DNA of 64,000 nucleotides from Lunularia cruciata (Eukaryota; Streptophyta; Marchantiopsida; Lunulariales; Lunulariaceae): the NCBI GenBank assembly GCA_948567375.1, contig OX419762.1, positions 19,584,727-19,648,726 on the forward strand. The letters run 5' to 3'. Every line of letters starts with the position of its first letter. Positions within the stretch are counted from its first letter, which is position 1. A model generated the notes under the pieces. The model did not search any database and was not told the DNA's origin. It saw only the letters and a program-made list of their open reading frames with translations. Below, piece after piece: positions 12,701 through 24,533 of the stretch. The translations under genes and the position numbers were made by a program.

Positions 12701-13617
12701 GTGATACTACCTTAGATATAATATGGATCCATATAAAATTTTGGAAGATAGAGTATAATTACACACTATACCATCAGAGGTGCAAATTTTATGATAAGAG
12801 TGGATACTTCACATAGAAGTATCATCATTATCCATTGCAAATGAAATGGGTAAGATAAAATTTTTATATGGCTAACAATTAAGTTCTAGTAGGGCATGTT
12901 ATAAATTGAAAATGGAATGGGTCTATAACTCATATATGGTTAATAATTATAGATCCCACACATGATGTAAATTTGGAGGGAATGATTATACATCTTCTTG
13001 GATGGGTTGTAAATAGAGTGGCAACAACAAAAATTTACAAGTATAATGTATGCAACAAATTTTCCTCTTTGTTTCTCTAACCTTAGACTACATGGAATTA
13101 TAAACACATTTGTCAAAGATTACACAAAAGCTAAGCTAGAACTTTTAGAATTTGGTAAGGTAAAGTGCCCCATAAAACTATGCACTATTTGGAATTTTGT
13201 ATAAAATTCATTAAATTTTCAATTTGAGCTATATTATCTTGCCACTTTCCAAGAAAACTTAATGATTAATAAGTTACAATTCTGCCCACAAATTGTGGAG
13301 AAATCATTTTATTTGAGAAAGTTATGTATCTGTAAAGGGTGGGGGTGGTTTTTGGACCCATAACATCCTAGAGTGCACATTTTTCATTGTTAGTGTTTTG
13401 GTGGTTTTGAGATAGTTATAACTAGCTAAGTTAAGTAATAAGTAAGTTAAAGGTATTACTAACTAAGTTAATCTGGCTAAATACAAGGAGAGATCCAAAT
13501 ATTTTATTGCTAGATACTTAATGAGATCCCTAATGAATTTTAAAATAGATTATATTAGAGTGTGACATCTTCAAAGAATTTTATATTTGATTGTGATTCT
13601 TTTGAGTATATTATTTG
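9781..13617. other. AT-rich region without recognisable genes
   Basis: About 3.8 kb with no protein similarity recognised in any frame. Contents that can be named: an imperfect direct repeat of 'tctcgatgttg' words at about 10470-10520, the perfect palindrome at 10662-10701, and a cluster of 'tacattgca' repeats at about 10700-10765. From 10900 to 13560 the DNA is strongly AT-rich with stops in all frames and looks like a very old transposon or spacer. Confidence 0.4.
10662..10701. repeat. Perfect 40-bp palindrome
   Basis: Arms of 20 bases (10662-10681 and 10682-10701) are exact reverse complements with no spacer. The next outer bases (10661 and 10702) do not pair. The right arm runs into a set of short direct repeats of 'tacattgca'. 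No gene or mobile element was recognised around it. Confidence 0.95.
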
Positions 13618-13622
13618 AGAGT

Positions 13623-14354
13623 TGTAATACTAGTAGCTAGACATATTAGCTAGAGGTGAAAATTGGATTGGTAACATCTGGAAGGATGTTATGTATGATG
13701 GGATAGGTAGATCAGATAGAGGTGTCACCAAAAGAATACTTCTATTAACAGTGCTAAAGCCAAAAATAGCCTTAAGTTGTAATACACATAGCTAGACATA
13801 TTAGCTAGAGGCAAAAATTGGCTTGGAAACACCTAGAAGGATTTTATGTATGATGTGCTAGGTAGATCAGATAGAGGTGTCACCAAAAGAAGACTGCTAC
13901 TAATAGGGTAGGAGCCAAAAATAACATGGAAACTTCATAGCTAATTTCGGAGGCCTAAACGGATGAATTAGGCCTAAAACATATGCAAACTCCCAACAAA
14001 GGTTAGACTGCACTCCCTTCCCCCATTTTTCTACCAATGGTACCTTGCCCATGCAATTTGGAGAATCCTACAAGAAGATCCCCTAAAGATTTCCTCCGGT
14101 CAAAGGTGGTTTGAGCAACCAAATAGGATTAGGACTGACATGTCATCCATGCCTGCAACTAATCTAGGGATAGAGATTAGTGACATATCACCAATTCATG
14201 TATCTGATCTAAGGATGAAGCTTTGTTTGGGGTAGTCCCCTTTGCTATATAATATAGTCAAGGTGCTCCTTTTGGGCATCAGAGGTTTGAGTGTGAAATT
14301 GTGTGTTTCTCATTGTGTGTTTATCTTCTGATCTCCTATCCTTGGAGTATTACA
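13623..14354 (+). repeat. A1 5' LTR
   Basis: About 732 bp. The first roughly 155 bp, starting TGTAATAC, are repeated imperfectly from 13778, so U3 carries a tandem duplication that is also present in the other copies of this family. The LTR ends TTGGAGTATTACA just before the primer site. Confidence 0.9.
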
Positions 14355-14355
14355 A

Positions 14356-14367
14356 TGGTATCAGAGT
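14356..14367 (+). other. A1 primer-binding site (initiator tRNA-Met type)
   Basis: TGGTATCAGAGT starts one base after the LTR end. It matches the plant initiator Met tRNA 3' end complement (TGGTATCAGAGC) except for the last base. The same site is intact in A2 (46351-46362). Confidence 0.85.
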
Positions 14368-14494
14368 AGGTGTTGCCATCCAAGAGAGTGGATCACCCTT
14401 CTTGGAAGAACATGGGATACTAAGACTAAGTAATTTTGAGAAGAGACACCCTAGTGTAATCGTTAGATTAGGAGTGTGCTAGAGAGAGGATGGA

Positions 14495-14919
14495 ATGGAG
14501 GCTCTGGGAGGAGAATATCCAGCACCTTGCTTTTTTGTCTTGAATCCACTCCACATCAAGATTATGTACATTCAGCATGAGCAAGTGAGAGTGTATCTTT
14601 TTTTTCATTTCAGAGTAGAGTTCATGGATGTAGTGACAAATTTGCCAAACCGGGTGATTTTTCCTGTGATGATCTACGATAAAGAGTGGGATTTGATGAT
14701 CTACATTCTATTGTGATGGATTTGAATATACCAAATCCCCTCCCTTTCAACACTCAAGTAGAAATCTGTTATGTGGTCAGACCAAAAGGGATTTTTAGGG
14801 ACTTTGTAGTTCACAAATTTGGTGAAGAATACTATCAACAAGTGATAGCCTTTGAAGTTCCCATGGTAGTTCCAATAGTCCGTGCCTCCTTTTGCATGAT
14901 CATATTAATCCTTTATTGA
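14495..14919 (+). pseudogene. Extra ORF between primer site and gag in A1 (unknown function)
   Basis: A reading frame begins MEALGGEYPAPCF at 14495 and continues, after a frame change near 14700, as MDLNIPNPLPFNTQVEI until about 14919. A diverged homologue with similar residues occupies the same place in A2 (about 46490-46918: MDALGGQF, HFGAEFMD, YDREWDL, VPNPLPF, VVRPK, PMVV.IVR). Protein-like similarity between two diverged copies suggests that it was once translated. It does not look like gag, protease or any domain I recognise. An upstream gag extension is the main alternative. Confidence 0.5.
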
Positions 14920-14959
14920 AGTAGGAAGGAGTGATTGAGTAGTGTTGTGTGTAGGAACC

Positions 14960-16085
14960 ATGGATATGTAGTTGCAAGAGTTGATGTAGGGAATGAAGGG
15001 GATGTTAAAGGAGTTTTGGGAGATCAAGATGACCATGGAGGAGTTGCAAAGTCAAGTACATACCTTCATGACCAATCAAGCAATGCACAGAGGAGAGTCA
15101 TCCCAAAACCCAATACCAATGACCAAAGCATATCGAGAGTCACTCATGCCAAGACCCCAATTGACAATGAGGCTATATTGTTACTACAAATGAAGAAGAC
15201 TTGCAATATTGAACCTTACAAGGGACAACATTCCATGGGAGTCGTGGAAAATTAGATTTCAAGAATGAATTGATACTTTTGATTGTTCACAACTGAAATC
15301 ATAGATTGTTTTGCCTATGTGTTTGCATGTGGGTATTTGATTGATAAAACCCTCACATGGTATGATGCTTAGGAACGATCAATGTCGGCAGAAGGAAGGA
15401 ATGTCACTTGATAGCCATGTAGGAAGGGTTCTTGAAGAACTTCCAATTGGTGGATTTTGTACAAATGGCCCAAACCCAACTATGGAGATTGAAGCAGAAA
15501 AATAGTGTACAAGAATATGTGGAGGCATTCTTGGATTTACAAGTTGCAATAATTGACATGAGTCATGCAAAAGCTCTCGACAATTTCAAACAAGGGTTGA
15601 AAGAGAAAATTCATCAAGAAGTAATGGTACAAAACCCTCACACAATTTTTGAAGCCATTGCTTGTGCCCAAAGAACAGCAGGGGCACCAAAGAGGAGGTG
15701 AAGAGGTCATTCCAACTCAACATTATTGGGTGGAAACACAACCCTTTGGTGGACCAGTTCCTATAGAATTAGGTAATGTTTGTTTCAGAGAATGAGGATC
15801 ATGATCACCCCAAGGAGAACGAGGAGAAGTCAAAGAAAGGAGAGATGGGGTCCCACAAGAGGAAGGAACTTGAGCAAAAAAATGCCATTGTTACAATTGT
15901 GCCCAAGTCAAACACCTTGCCATCAACTATCATACTCGCTTTCTTAGAGGCCCTTGGCCTCCATATAGGCAATCTTTGAACAATATGGAAAGAAGAAGTG
16001 AAGAAGATGAGGTAGAAATCACCTTGGAAAACAAAGATCACCAAAGGTGCCTTGTAGCCTTACTGGCTCAAGGAAAAATAAAATA
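14960..16085 (+). pseudogene. A1 gag (broken)
   Basis: Nucleocapsid-type protein that would coat the element RNA. The start ATG at 14960 follows 'ggaacc', exactly as in A2 (46953). TAG stops replace the fourth and tenth codons, where A2 has CAA. Recognisable pieces are EIKMTMEELQSQV (about 15020), FVQMAQTQLWRLKQKNS (about 15457), QEYVEAFLDLQ and FKQGLKEKIHQEVMVQNP. A zinc knuckle remnant CYNCAQVKHLAINY lies near 15890, with Tyr in place of the last Cys. Several frame changes occur. Confidence 0.8.
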
Positions 16086-16117
16086 GCGGGGAAAGGAAGA
16101 AGACAAGGGTACAAAAA

Positions 16118-19100
16118 TTGAGAAAGATAAGCTCACAATTGATTGTGGGGAATGGAGTCTTAGAACGAAATCAGGTGAGAGTATCGATAGATCTTGGAGC
16201 AATAGAGAATTTCTTCTCTTGCTCTGTTGCAATAAGGTTGAGGATGGATCTAGAGAAGGATGAGAATGAGAAAGTAGAATTACCTAATGGGCAAACAGAG
16301 AGGATCGAGTCATTACCTAGAAAGGTAACACTCTCTATAAGAGAGTATCATGAGGCAATTGAGTGGCAAGTGATACGGTTAGCTCGCTATGATGCAATCT
16401 TAGGTATGCCATGGATGGAGCATTACAACCCCACAGTCAATTGGAAGAAGAAGGTAGTAATGATTCTCCAATGGAAGATCATTGGAGTTAAAGAGAGAGC
16501 ACAGAGGCAAGAATTACCTCTATATGTCATAGGAATAGCAATGATCTGTAAGACAGATAGATGTTTCATGGGCCTAATAAGAGAAGTCTAGAATGAACAA
16601 CTCAATGGATAAGTTCATGAGAAATTGAGAGATGTGGTAAAGGAGTTTCAAGTTGTTTTCCCTGATGACCTACCCTTAAGATTACCACCAAAAAGGAGAG
16701 TGAATCATAAAATTGAGATAATCCTTGGGAAGACACCTCCTTGTAAGGCCTCATATTGTCTATTACCTCACGAGTTGGAGGAGTGGAAGGTTCAAATCAA
16801 AGATATGATGCAAAAAGGGTTTATCCAACCCAAAATATCACCATATGGAGCTCTTGTCTTGTTTGTGAAGAAGAAGGATGGTACAATGCACATGTGCATT
16901 GACTATCAAGGCCTAATTCAACAAATGGTGAAGAATAAATACCCCTTACTCCTCATGGATGACCTTTTTGATCAACTCAATGGGGCAAAACACTTCACCA
17001 AGCTTGATATACGGAGCGGTTACAACCAAATTTAGATTGTAGAAGAAGACTGTCCATAAGACTACCTTTCAAACAAGGTATGGTCACTTTGAGTACCTGG
17101 TGATGCCGTTTGGTTTCACCAATGCACCAACCACTTTCACAAGCAACATTTGCAACATTTGATGAATGACATATTCCACCCATACTTGGATAAAATTTTT
17201 ATTGTTTTCTTAGATGACATCTTTGTCTATAGTAGGACAATGATTGAACACAAGCAACATTTGCAAGAAGTTCTCCAAATTCTAGAGCAGAACCAATTGT
17301 ACATCAAAATCTCAAAGTGTGAGTTTGGCAAGTCTGAAGTAGACTACTTGGGGCATAGAGTAAGTGAAGAAGGTATCCAAGTATTAACAGATAAAATAGA
17401 GGTCATTCAAAAGTGGAGTGCTCCAAAAGACCAAACTTAATTCAAGAGTTTCTTGGGATTGATGGAGTTCTATTGATGGTTTGTCAAAGATTTTTCCAAG
17501 TGGCACGACTTGGCAAGGAGAAGAAGTGGATATGGGAGACCGCACAAGAATTGGCCTTTCAAGAATTGAAAAATACATTACTACATGCTCCAATCTTGAA
17601 ATGGTATGATTCAAAACACCCAATCAAGCTGGCTATAGATGCATCAAGTGTCGCAATAGGAGCGGTCTTACAACAATAATGGCATGATGGCTAGCACCCA
17701 ATTGCATATTTCTCTTGGAAGCCATCACCAATGGAATGCAACTATCACACCACCAAATAGGAGGAGTTGGCCATTGTTCTTGCATCTAAGCATTGGAAAC
17801 ACTATCTAGGCAAGAAGGTATTTATACTAGAGATAGATTACAAACCTCTAGTCTACCTAGAGACACAAAAAGATCTATCTCATTGACAAATTTAGTAGGT
17901 AGAGTGGAGACAAAGGTTCAGCATGATGATCACATATATGGAAGGCAAGAAGCAACTTGCAAATGCATTTACCCACATGTCTATGGTAAACAATCTGCTG
18001 GTAGAAGTTCAGATGAACCTTGAATTTTGGCCCAAAATTCTTGCTTCTACAAAACCTGACTCACATATTGTAGGAGCTCTATCATCCAAAGGCATCACTA
18101 CTACCCAAGGACTTGTTTTTTGTGATGGTAGGTTATGGATCCCGGAAGACAATGCCATAAGAACCACCATCCTAGCGGAATGTCATGATTTTGCCATTGC
18201 AAGTCATGTAGGAATGGACAAGACCTTGGATGGAGCCAAACACCATTACTATTGGTCCAAGATGAGTGATATTGTGTTGGAGTACGTTTAAAGCTGCCCA
18301 CTCTGTCAACAAAATAAAGCTTCAAATCAGACTCTTGTGGGACTTCTTTAACCCCTTCCTACTCCTACATAATGTTGGGAAAAAGTAAGCATGGATCTGG
18401 TTTGTGAATTGCCCAAAACTACCTCAAGGTTTGACTCCATTGTAGTCTTTGTTGACTGCCTTAGCAAAATGATTCATGTGCATCCCACCACCAAGGATGT
18501 GATTGCTCTACAATTAGCTCAATTATACTTAGATGCAGTCTTTTCTCACCATGGCTTGTCTCGAGTGCTCATCATTGACAAAGGAACTCAATTCATGAGT
18601 TTGTTTTGGAGGACACTCTTTGGCCTCTTCAAAACCAAATTGGCCATATCAACGACTTACCATCCATAGACTGACGGACAAATAGAGCAAGCTAATGATA
18701 CAATTGAAGACATGCTCCAAGGCTTCACCCTAGAGGAGCAAGAAAGGTAGGACACCTTACTCCCTCTGGTGGAATTTGCATACAACAATTTAGTGAATGC
18801 ATCCATACAGGCCACACTATTCTTCCTCACATGGAGAGCACCCTTCACACCTTTGAGCATAATGAAGATCCATCCACTGGATACCAAGGTGGAAGCTATC
18901 AACACTTTTGTGTCCAAACAAGGAGTGGAGAATCCAACAAGGAGGGAGAATGCCAAAAATAGGTTGTAGTTTGCCCAAAATTGACAAAAATAGTATGCAG
19001 ATGCACATCATTGGCAGATGGAGTTCAATGTTGGAGAACAAGTCTGGCTATCAACAACCAATCTCATGTTAGTTGGCCCTCACAACCAAAATTTATTGGG

Positions 19101-19440
19101 CCTTTTTCCATCCTTTGTCGTATCAGTGTAGTGGCCTATCACTTCCAACTACCACCACATATGAAGATCTACCCAGTGTTCCATGTTTCCTTACTATGCC
19201 GATATGCTCCCCGACTGCCTCACTTCTCTTCCACACCAGAAAGTTGACCTTGCCCAACCCTTGTGGATGAAGCAGAGGAATATGAGGTTGAACGCATTCT
19301 CCAAAAATGCATCCGGGGCACTCGCCAGCCATGTGTGGAATATTTGGTACATTGGAAAGGGTACCCACTATACAAGGCAACATGGTAGCCAGCAGCTAAT
19401 TTGATCAATGCACCAGTGTTTGTGAAATCTTTTGAGCAAT
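16118..19440 (+). pseudogene. A1 pol: protease, RT, RNase H, integrase, chromodomain
   Basis: Order seen: protease-like VSIDLGAIENFFS (about 16180; the usual D-S/T-G is D-L-G) and YDAILGMPWMEHYNP (about 16390); reverse transcriptase [13 protein letters not shown] (about 16847), [13 protein letters not shown] (about 16995), VFLDDIFVYS (about 17205, the YxDD-equivalent FLDD); RNase H AIDASSVAIGAVLQQ (about 17634); integrase HVGMDKTLD (about 18205), CPLCQQNKAS (about 18295) and DGQIEQAN (about 18672). A chromodomain is at about 19266-19440 (EYEVERIL, VEYLVHWKGYP). TAG stops occur at 17692, 17758 and 18667, plus frameshifts. The chromodomain would direct integration to methylated histone in relatives. 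This copy is inactive. Confidence 0.88.
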
Positions 19441-19482
19441 AACTTTGTAATGAAGACATTGCATCTTAAAAAGGGAGAGGTT

Positions 19483-20224
19483 TGTAATACTAATAGCTAG
19501 AGGTGAAAATTGGCTTGATAACATCTGGGAGGATGTATGTATGATGGGGTCGGTAGATTAATTAGAGGTGTCACCAAAAGAATACTTCTACTAATAGAGC
19601 TAAAGCCAAACATAGCCTAAAGTTGTAATACCGATAGCTAGACATATTAGCTAGAGGTGAAAATTGGCTTGGTAACATCTGGAAGGATGTTGTGTATGTT
19701 GGGCTAGGTAGATCAGATAGAAGTATCACCAAAAGAGGACTTCTACTAATAGGGTAGGAGCCAAAAATAGCCTGGAAACTTCAAAGCCAATTTTGGCGGC
19801 CTAAATGGTTGAATTAGGCCTAAAAAATGTGCCAATTCTCTCTCCCCCATGCAAAGGTAAGGTTTGCATCCCTCTCTCTTGGTTTGTCTCATCAAGAGCT
19901 TTCCAATGATATGTCACCTATACCATTTGGAGATTATTATAGGAAGATTCCTTAAAGATTCCCTTTGATCAAAGGTGGTTTGAGCAACCAGATAGGATCA
20001 GGACCAACATGTCACCCATGTATGCAACTAATCTAAGTGTAGAGATTAGTGATATGTCACCCATCCATGTATCTGATCCTAGGGTGAAGCTTCGTTTGGG
20101 GTAGTCTCCTTTGCTATATAATAGAGTCAAGGTGCTCCTTTGGGGCATCGGGAGGTTTGGGTGTGAAATTGTGTGTTTTTCATTGTGTGTTTATCTTCTG
20201 GTCTCCTATTCTTGGAGTATTACA
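19483..20224 (+). repeat. A1 3' LTR
   Basis: About 742 bp. It begins TGTAATACTAATAGC directly after the purine tract AAAAAGGGAGAGG and ends GGAGTATTACA. The U3 duplication is present, its second unit starting at 19624 after 141 bp; the first unit has lost about 13 bp. It is followed by AGAGT, identical to the left flank. Confidence 0.92.
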
Positions 20225-20400
20225 AGAGTACATTGGAATAAGATCTCCATTTTGGACTTTGCATGGTCAAATTGACTTTGTATAAAGGAGATTTTAAACT
20301 CCTTTTACTTGATTAGGTTAGGTGAACATTGGTAAAGGAAGTATGTCAAGTTAGGTAGATTTTACTTAACCTTAGAATATATTATAAGTTTATTAGGAGT

Positions 20401-20830
20401 TTAATACCAATTGCTAGACATATTAGCTAGAGGTGAAAATTGGCTTGGTAACATATGGAAGAATATTATGTATGATAGGCTAGGTAGATCAGATAGAGGT
20501 GTCACCAAAAGAGTATTTCTACAAATAGGGCAAGAACCAAAAATAACATGAATTTGTAATACCAAAAGCTAAACATATCATCAAGAGGTGAAAATTGGCT
20601 TGGTAATATCTCAAAGGATTTTATACATGATGAGCTAAGTAGATCATATAGAAGTATCACCAAAAGAGGACTTATATTAATAGGGCAAGAGTCTCAAATA
20701 GCCTAAAACTTCAAAGCCAATTTTGGAGGCCTGAACGGATGAATTAAGCCTAAAAAATGTGTAGACTCCCCCCTCTCCAATGGAAGAAATGCTAGTCTTT
20801 TCTCTCCCTAGGTTTGTCTTATTAAGGCTT
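20401..20830 (+). repeat. Truncated family-A LTR fragment
   Basis: Starts TTAATACCAATTGCTAGAC and matches the first two thirds of the A1 LTR, including both U3 duplication units (second at about 20555). It stops near 20830 in the 'ggtttgtctt' block, where unrelated sequence resembling the leader of gypsy family C begins. No 3' part of the LTR is present. It is an older insertion than A1, broken at its 3' side. Confidence 0.8.
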
Positions 20831-20839
20831 CAAGGCATA

Positions 20840-21560
20840 GGGCTGTGGGCTATGAGAGGCTACAAAGGCCTAGAAGGGCCAGCAAGGTAGCTTGTTGGCA
20901 TGAGGCTAGCTAGTTTAGAGTAGATCTTGGTCATTGGTTGACAAAATCTGCCTTTCCTGCTAGATTGTGCGCAACAAGGTTTGACCCCTAGATCTCTTGT
21001 TCCTAGACTGGTGCCCTAGCCAATTGGTACACCCTCACTTGTTGTCCTAGTGATTGTGCCACTGTTATCTATACACATGTAGCTTTGGCTACGAGAAGCA
21101 ATTTGATCCCATTCTTGGTGATCTTGGTAGCTTAGGACTTAGATACAAACTTCTCTTGTGTCAAATGCCAAATGGTGGTAGAGTCAGTCCCATGTTGTGT
21201 TATGAGATGGAGGTTTTTGTTTAGATTTCTTGTGATTGGCTCCCTCCATTCTTTGTTACCTGTTTGTGCACCATGTTTGTGTGAGGTGCCTTGACTTTTG
21301 AGCATTGGTGCTCTGGTGTGCTCTCGTTGGTGAGGCTGGAGTGATGACCAGTCAGACTACCTTTGTTTCTCTCCGGTGAGGCAAGAAGTGATGACCTACA
21401 GACCGTGAGAGTGTGTGTTATGATGGTAGATTACAAGTTACCCTTTCCCCTAGTGTAGTTATCTCGGTTAGAGTTACTTTAGTGGGTGGTGCTTAGTTGG
21501 TGTTGGCACGTGGTGGTGTTGGCACTTGGTGGAGCACTTGCTATTGCAGTTGGTGGTTCG
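20840..21560 (+). repeat. Leader or LTR-like segment of gypsy family C
   Basis: Non-coding. It is homologous, in the same orientation, to about 42980-43605: both share 'gctacaaaggcct', 'gccaattggt.cacc', 'atctatac..atgta' and 'agatttct.tgattgg' blocks in the same order. Here it precedes a family C gag, so it is probably the 5' LTR or leader of that element. Its exact ends are not defined. Confidence 0.5.
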
Positions 21561-21598
21561 GGTTTGCTGTTGTGGTTACTTTGTCATGAAGGAGTTCT

Positions 21599-22790
21599 TT
21601 GGAGATTCCAGAGGAGTTAGCCCTACAAAGACATAGTGGGTTTACTCGGAGTGGTGCTCGGTATCAGCATGTATCTCAGGTCCCAGTGAGGGAGGAGATT
21701 GACTTTGAGTTGGAGTTCGACACGGGAGTTGATTCAGTTGAGAATGCACTTGGTGTGTCCACACTATTGTTGTGGGACATGGATGAGATTTATGGGGCCT
21801 CCAAAGGCCTTAGGCATTACTCTGGTATAGTGGGTACCATTGAGTTGGATGATTTCATCTAGGAGTTTGATAGTTGGTGTGATCTACAGTAGATGCGAAA
21901 CCCGACTTTGTTCACACCCTTCATGGCATGGAAGAGGTTGTTTTAGCATCTGGAGGGTTCGCCAATGGATGACTACCATGAGTTCAAGAGAGCTCATTTG
22001 GAGGAGATTGAGTTATGGAGATAGTATTGGTCTCCGAACTATGTCTCTATCACTTCAGGTTCGGTGGCCAGGAGTAGATTGGCTGTACCTATGAGTTCTA
22101 GCTCGAGTAGTGTTGGTGGAGCTAATGGAGGTGCACTAGCAGGAGATATTGCTACTACGAGTGGAGGTACCACTGCAAGAGGTGGTGTGGTATTGGGGTT
22201 TAACCCCATGGTGGAGTTCTTCCTGTGTTTGAGGTAGAACTACCAGGGAGTACGGACGGACAAGCTAAGGAGCTTGCAGGAGTTCCAGCGGAAGGCTGGA
22301 GAGAGCTTACGTGAGGCATACACTCGCATGAGGCGGCTGATCAGTTTCACTCAGGGAGTTACCGAGGCCCAAGCAGTCTAGTTTTGGTATGGGATACTGA
22401 GCAGGGAGTTGCGATGTAGAATTCGTGATGCTACGTTGTTACAAGCTACTTCGTCTACTTTGGCAGTGATCTTTGGTTTGGCTGAGCGTATTGAGCTCAA
22501 CATGGTGGAGGAGAGAGTGGTGACATCTGGATTTGGTAGGGAGACCTCATCCATGGCTGTTACTTCTTCTAGAGTGTAGCAGAGTGCACCATGCCCAGTT
22601 GGTTTTCGAGGATAGGGTGGACAGCCCAGATCCTATGGAGCAAGTGGAGGGCTTAGTGGAGTTAGACCCTTACCCTCATTTTTTAGTCAGTAGCAGCCAG
22701 TGAGTGGTGGTGTTGCTTGTTGGACTTGTGGTGGACCTCACCATCGGAGAGAGTGTACTCAAGGCAGTGGACCTGATACCTCAATCTATC
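21599..22790 (+). pseudogene. Gag of a Ty3/gypsy element (family C), broken
   Basis: Nucleocapsid precursor of an LTR retrotransposon. Seen: an acidic N-terminal part (REEIDFELEFD, about 21690), then LRSLQEFQRKAGESLREAYT and RMRRLISFTQGVTEAQAV (about 22270-22380), FGLAERIELNMVEERVV (about 22470) and a CCHC zinc knuckle CWTCGGPHHRRECT at about 22720-22760. The framework matches retrotransposon-gag domains of plant gypsy elements. Stops and frame changes split it. It ends at about 22790, where copia-type coding sequence starts, so the rest of this element is missing. Confidence 0.75.
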
Positions 22791-22799
22791 TCCGCCAAC

Positions 22800-23640
22800 T
22801 CCAACTATGTCTCAATCATCTTCAATCCACAATCTTATAACTCCAATAATTCCTTCTCCATCTCTACTTCACTATAGTCATTACCTTCTAGTTCTAGTAC
22901 CCCACAAAGGTCCTTAGGATCTTCTACCATTGCTTACACTAAGAGGCACAACCTCTTTCTTCTCTAGATGCTATCCAAGCGCCTTATGTATGTCAAGGCA
23001 CCAAAGTTCACACTCAAATTCAAAATATGATGCACAATTGGAGTCTGCTAATGCACTAAGCTTGCATTATTTTGCATCCGACCCTGATCATGACACTTAT
23101 GAAGCTGCTATCATTGGACCTGATTTTAGTAAATGGCTTGAGGATATTCAAGATGAGCTTCAGTCTGTTGAGAACAATCAAACATAGGTCATCACCAAGT
23201 TACCATCATGTCGCAAGGTAGTAACCTATAAGTGGATATTCAAGAAGAAATACAATGCACAAGGCCTGGTTCAAAGATACAAGGCTAGTCATTGTCTTCA
23301 GTTGCAAATCACAATAGACCAAAAACAAAGAAGGATCAGCCTATCTCAAGAGAGATATTTAAGAGATCCTTACCAGATTTCATATGCTAAATTTGTCAAT
23401 CTGTTTACAATCTCGTAGAGTCAAGAGTGAAATTAAGTCTTCAGGACTGTCCAAAAACTGATCCAAAGAGAGTATATGAGAACAGTACCTTACCAATCTG
23501 TAGTGGGTAGTTTGATGTGGGCTATGGTCAGCGCCAGGCCTGATCTGGCTAATGCTGTTGATTCAGTTGCCAAGCATATGGCAAATCCTGGCCTGAACCC
23601 GTTGGAAGGCTATCAAAAGGATTTTACTGTAGGTAGGTAA
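22800..23640 (+). pseudogene. Internal-deleted copia pol fragment
   Basis: Reads GPDFSKWLEDIQDELQSVEN (about 23115) and KWIFKKKYNAQGLVQRYKAS (about 23230), the start of a Ty1/copia reverse transcriptase. After a jump near 23300 it reads ISLSQERYLRD and YQSVVGSLMWAMVSARPDLA (about 23495-23550), from the RNase H end. The catalytic centre in between is deleted. This copy is much closer to a readable frame than the 5-9 kb copia and belongs to a different lineage. No LTRs were found. Confidence 0.8.
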
Positions 23641-24533
23641 GCCAGTATTAGCTGGAGCTTTCCGTTGACAATGTAGTTCGAAAAACATTGAATAAGTGAT
23701 GCGTCGAACACCAGCAGAAAATAAACCAGCAGTCGTGCAGCAATGTGGAAGGGTGAGACTGACCAACTGACCTCTGTATCACCTGTAGGATCAGAGTGGA
23801 GAACATACCTTCTATACATACCTGTAGTTAGGGTGGAGAACATAATTGTCAAGCAGAAGTTTACTAGCTATTACAACATCTAGTAAATTAAGTATATATG
23901 TGAAAAATATATAGCAAAAGAATAGAAGCAGAGCAGACATAGCAAGTAGAGAGAGTTGATTCAGGCAGCAGAGGAAGTAAGTCTGTGAACGATGTCAAAG
24001 TGAACGAGAGCCATTTCTTATACAGCAACGAAACCAAACCACCTAACATAGTACAGACATCCATAACATATTACTGAAGGTCGACTTTGGTTCACGACGA
24101 AGCGTAAGGATTACAGAAACTCGAATTTGTCAACAGAGAGACGAGTGGCAACCTAGCCAACGACGAAGTTAATTATCTGTATGAAGATAAATAAACACTA
24201 AATAGATACATAAAGTAACATTTAGCGATAAGTAGCATTAGAGTTACGTAAGGTACTTCTGTCGCTGGTGCAGAATATGTAACATTGAACCTTAGATCCT
24301 TGATTTTGTGTCCGCTAGGTTAGACCAGGCAAGAACCTTACACGCGTAATTTCTCTCAAAATGTCGGAATGTTGGCCTCGCGACGACACTTGACTGGAAT
24401 TCGTGTACACAGGCAGCCTCAACTTTCATCATGTGCGAAGGGACCTCTTCTGATATTTGCATTTCGAGCCCAACACACTTGCTTCTCGGGATTGATTACA
24501 ACATTTCTGTATTATGAACTTTTATCTCATCGT
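23641..24533. other. Spacer downstream of the mTERF gene
   Basis: No gene recognised. It contains short chance frames only and probably includes the 3' untranslated region of the minus-strand mTERF gene, whose stop codon is at 24534-24536. A repeated phrase 'agagtggagaacatac' / 'agggtggagaacata' occurs near 23790 and 23828. Confidence 0.4.

Larger units (their letters stand above)
13618..20229 (+). mobile_element. Chromovirus A1, Ty3/gypsy LTR retrotransposon
   Basis: Complete-length but dead Ty3/gypsy element. LTRs lie at 13623-14354 and 19483-20224, both starting TGTAATACTA and ending GTATTACA. A perfect 5-bp target duplication AGAGT is present at 13618-13622 and 20225-20229. Inside, in order: a tRNA-Met type primer site, an extra ORF, gag, protease, reverse transcriptase, RNase H, integrase, chromodomain and a purine tract (about 19468-19482). 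This order and the chromodomain make it a chromovirus. Stops and frameshifts throughout pol show that it cannot move by itself. Its sister A2 starts at 45616. Confidence 0.92.
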
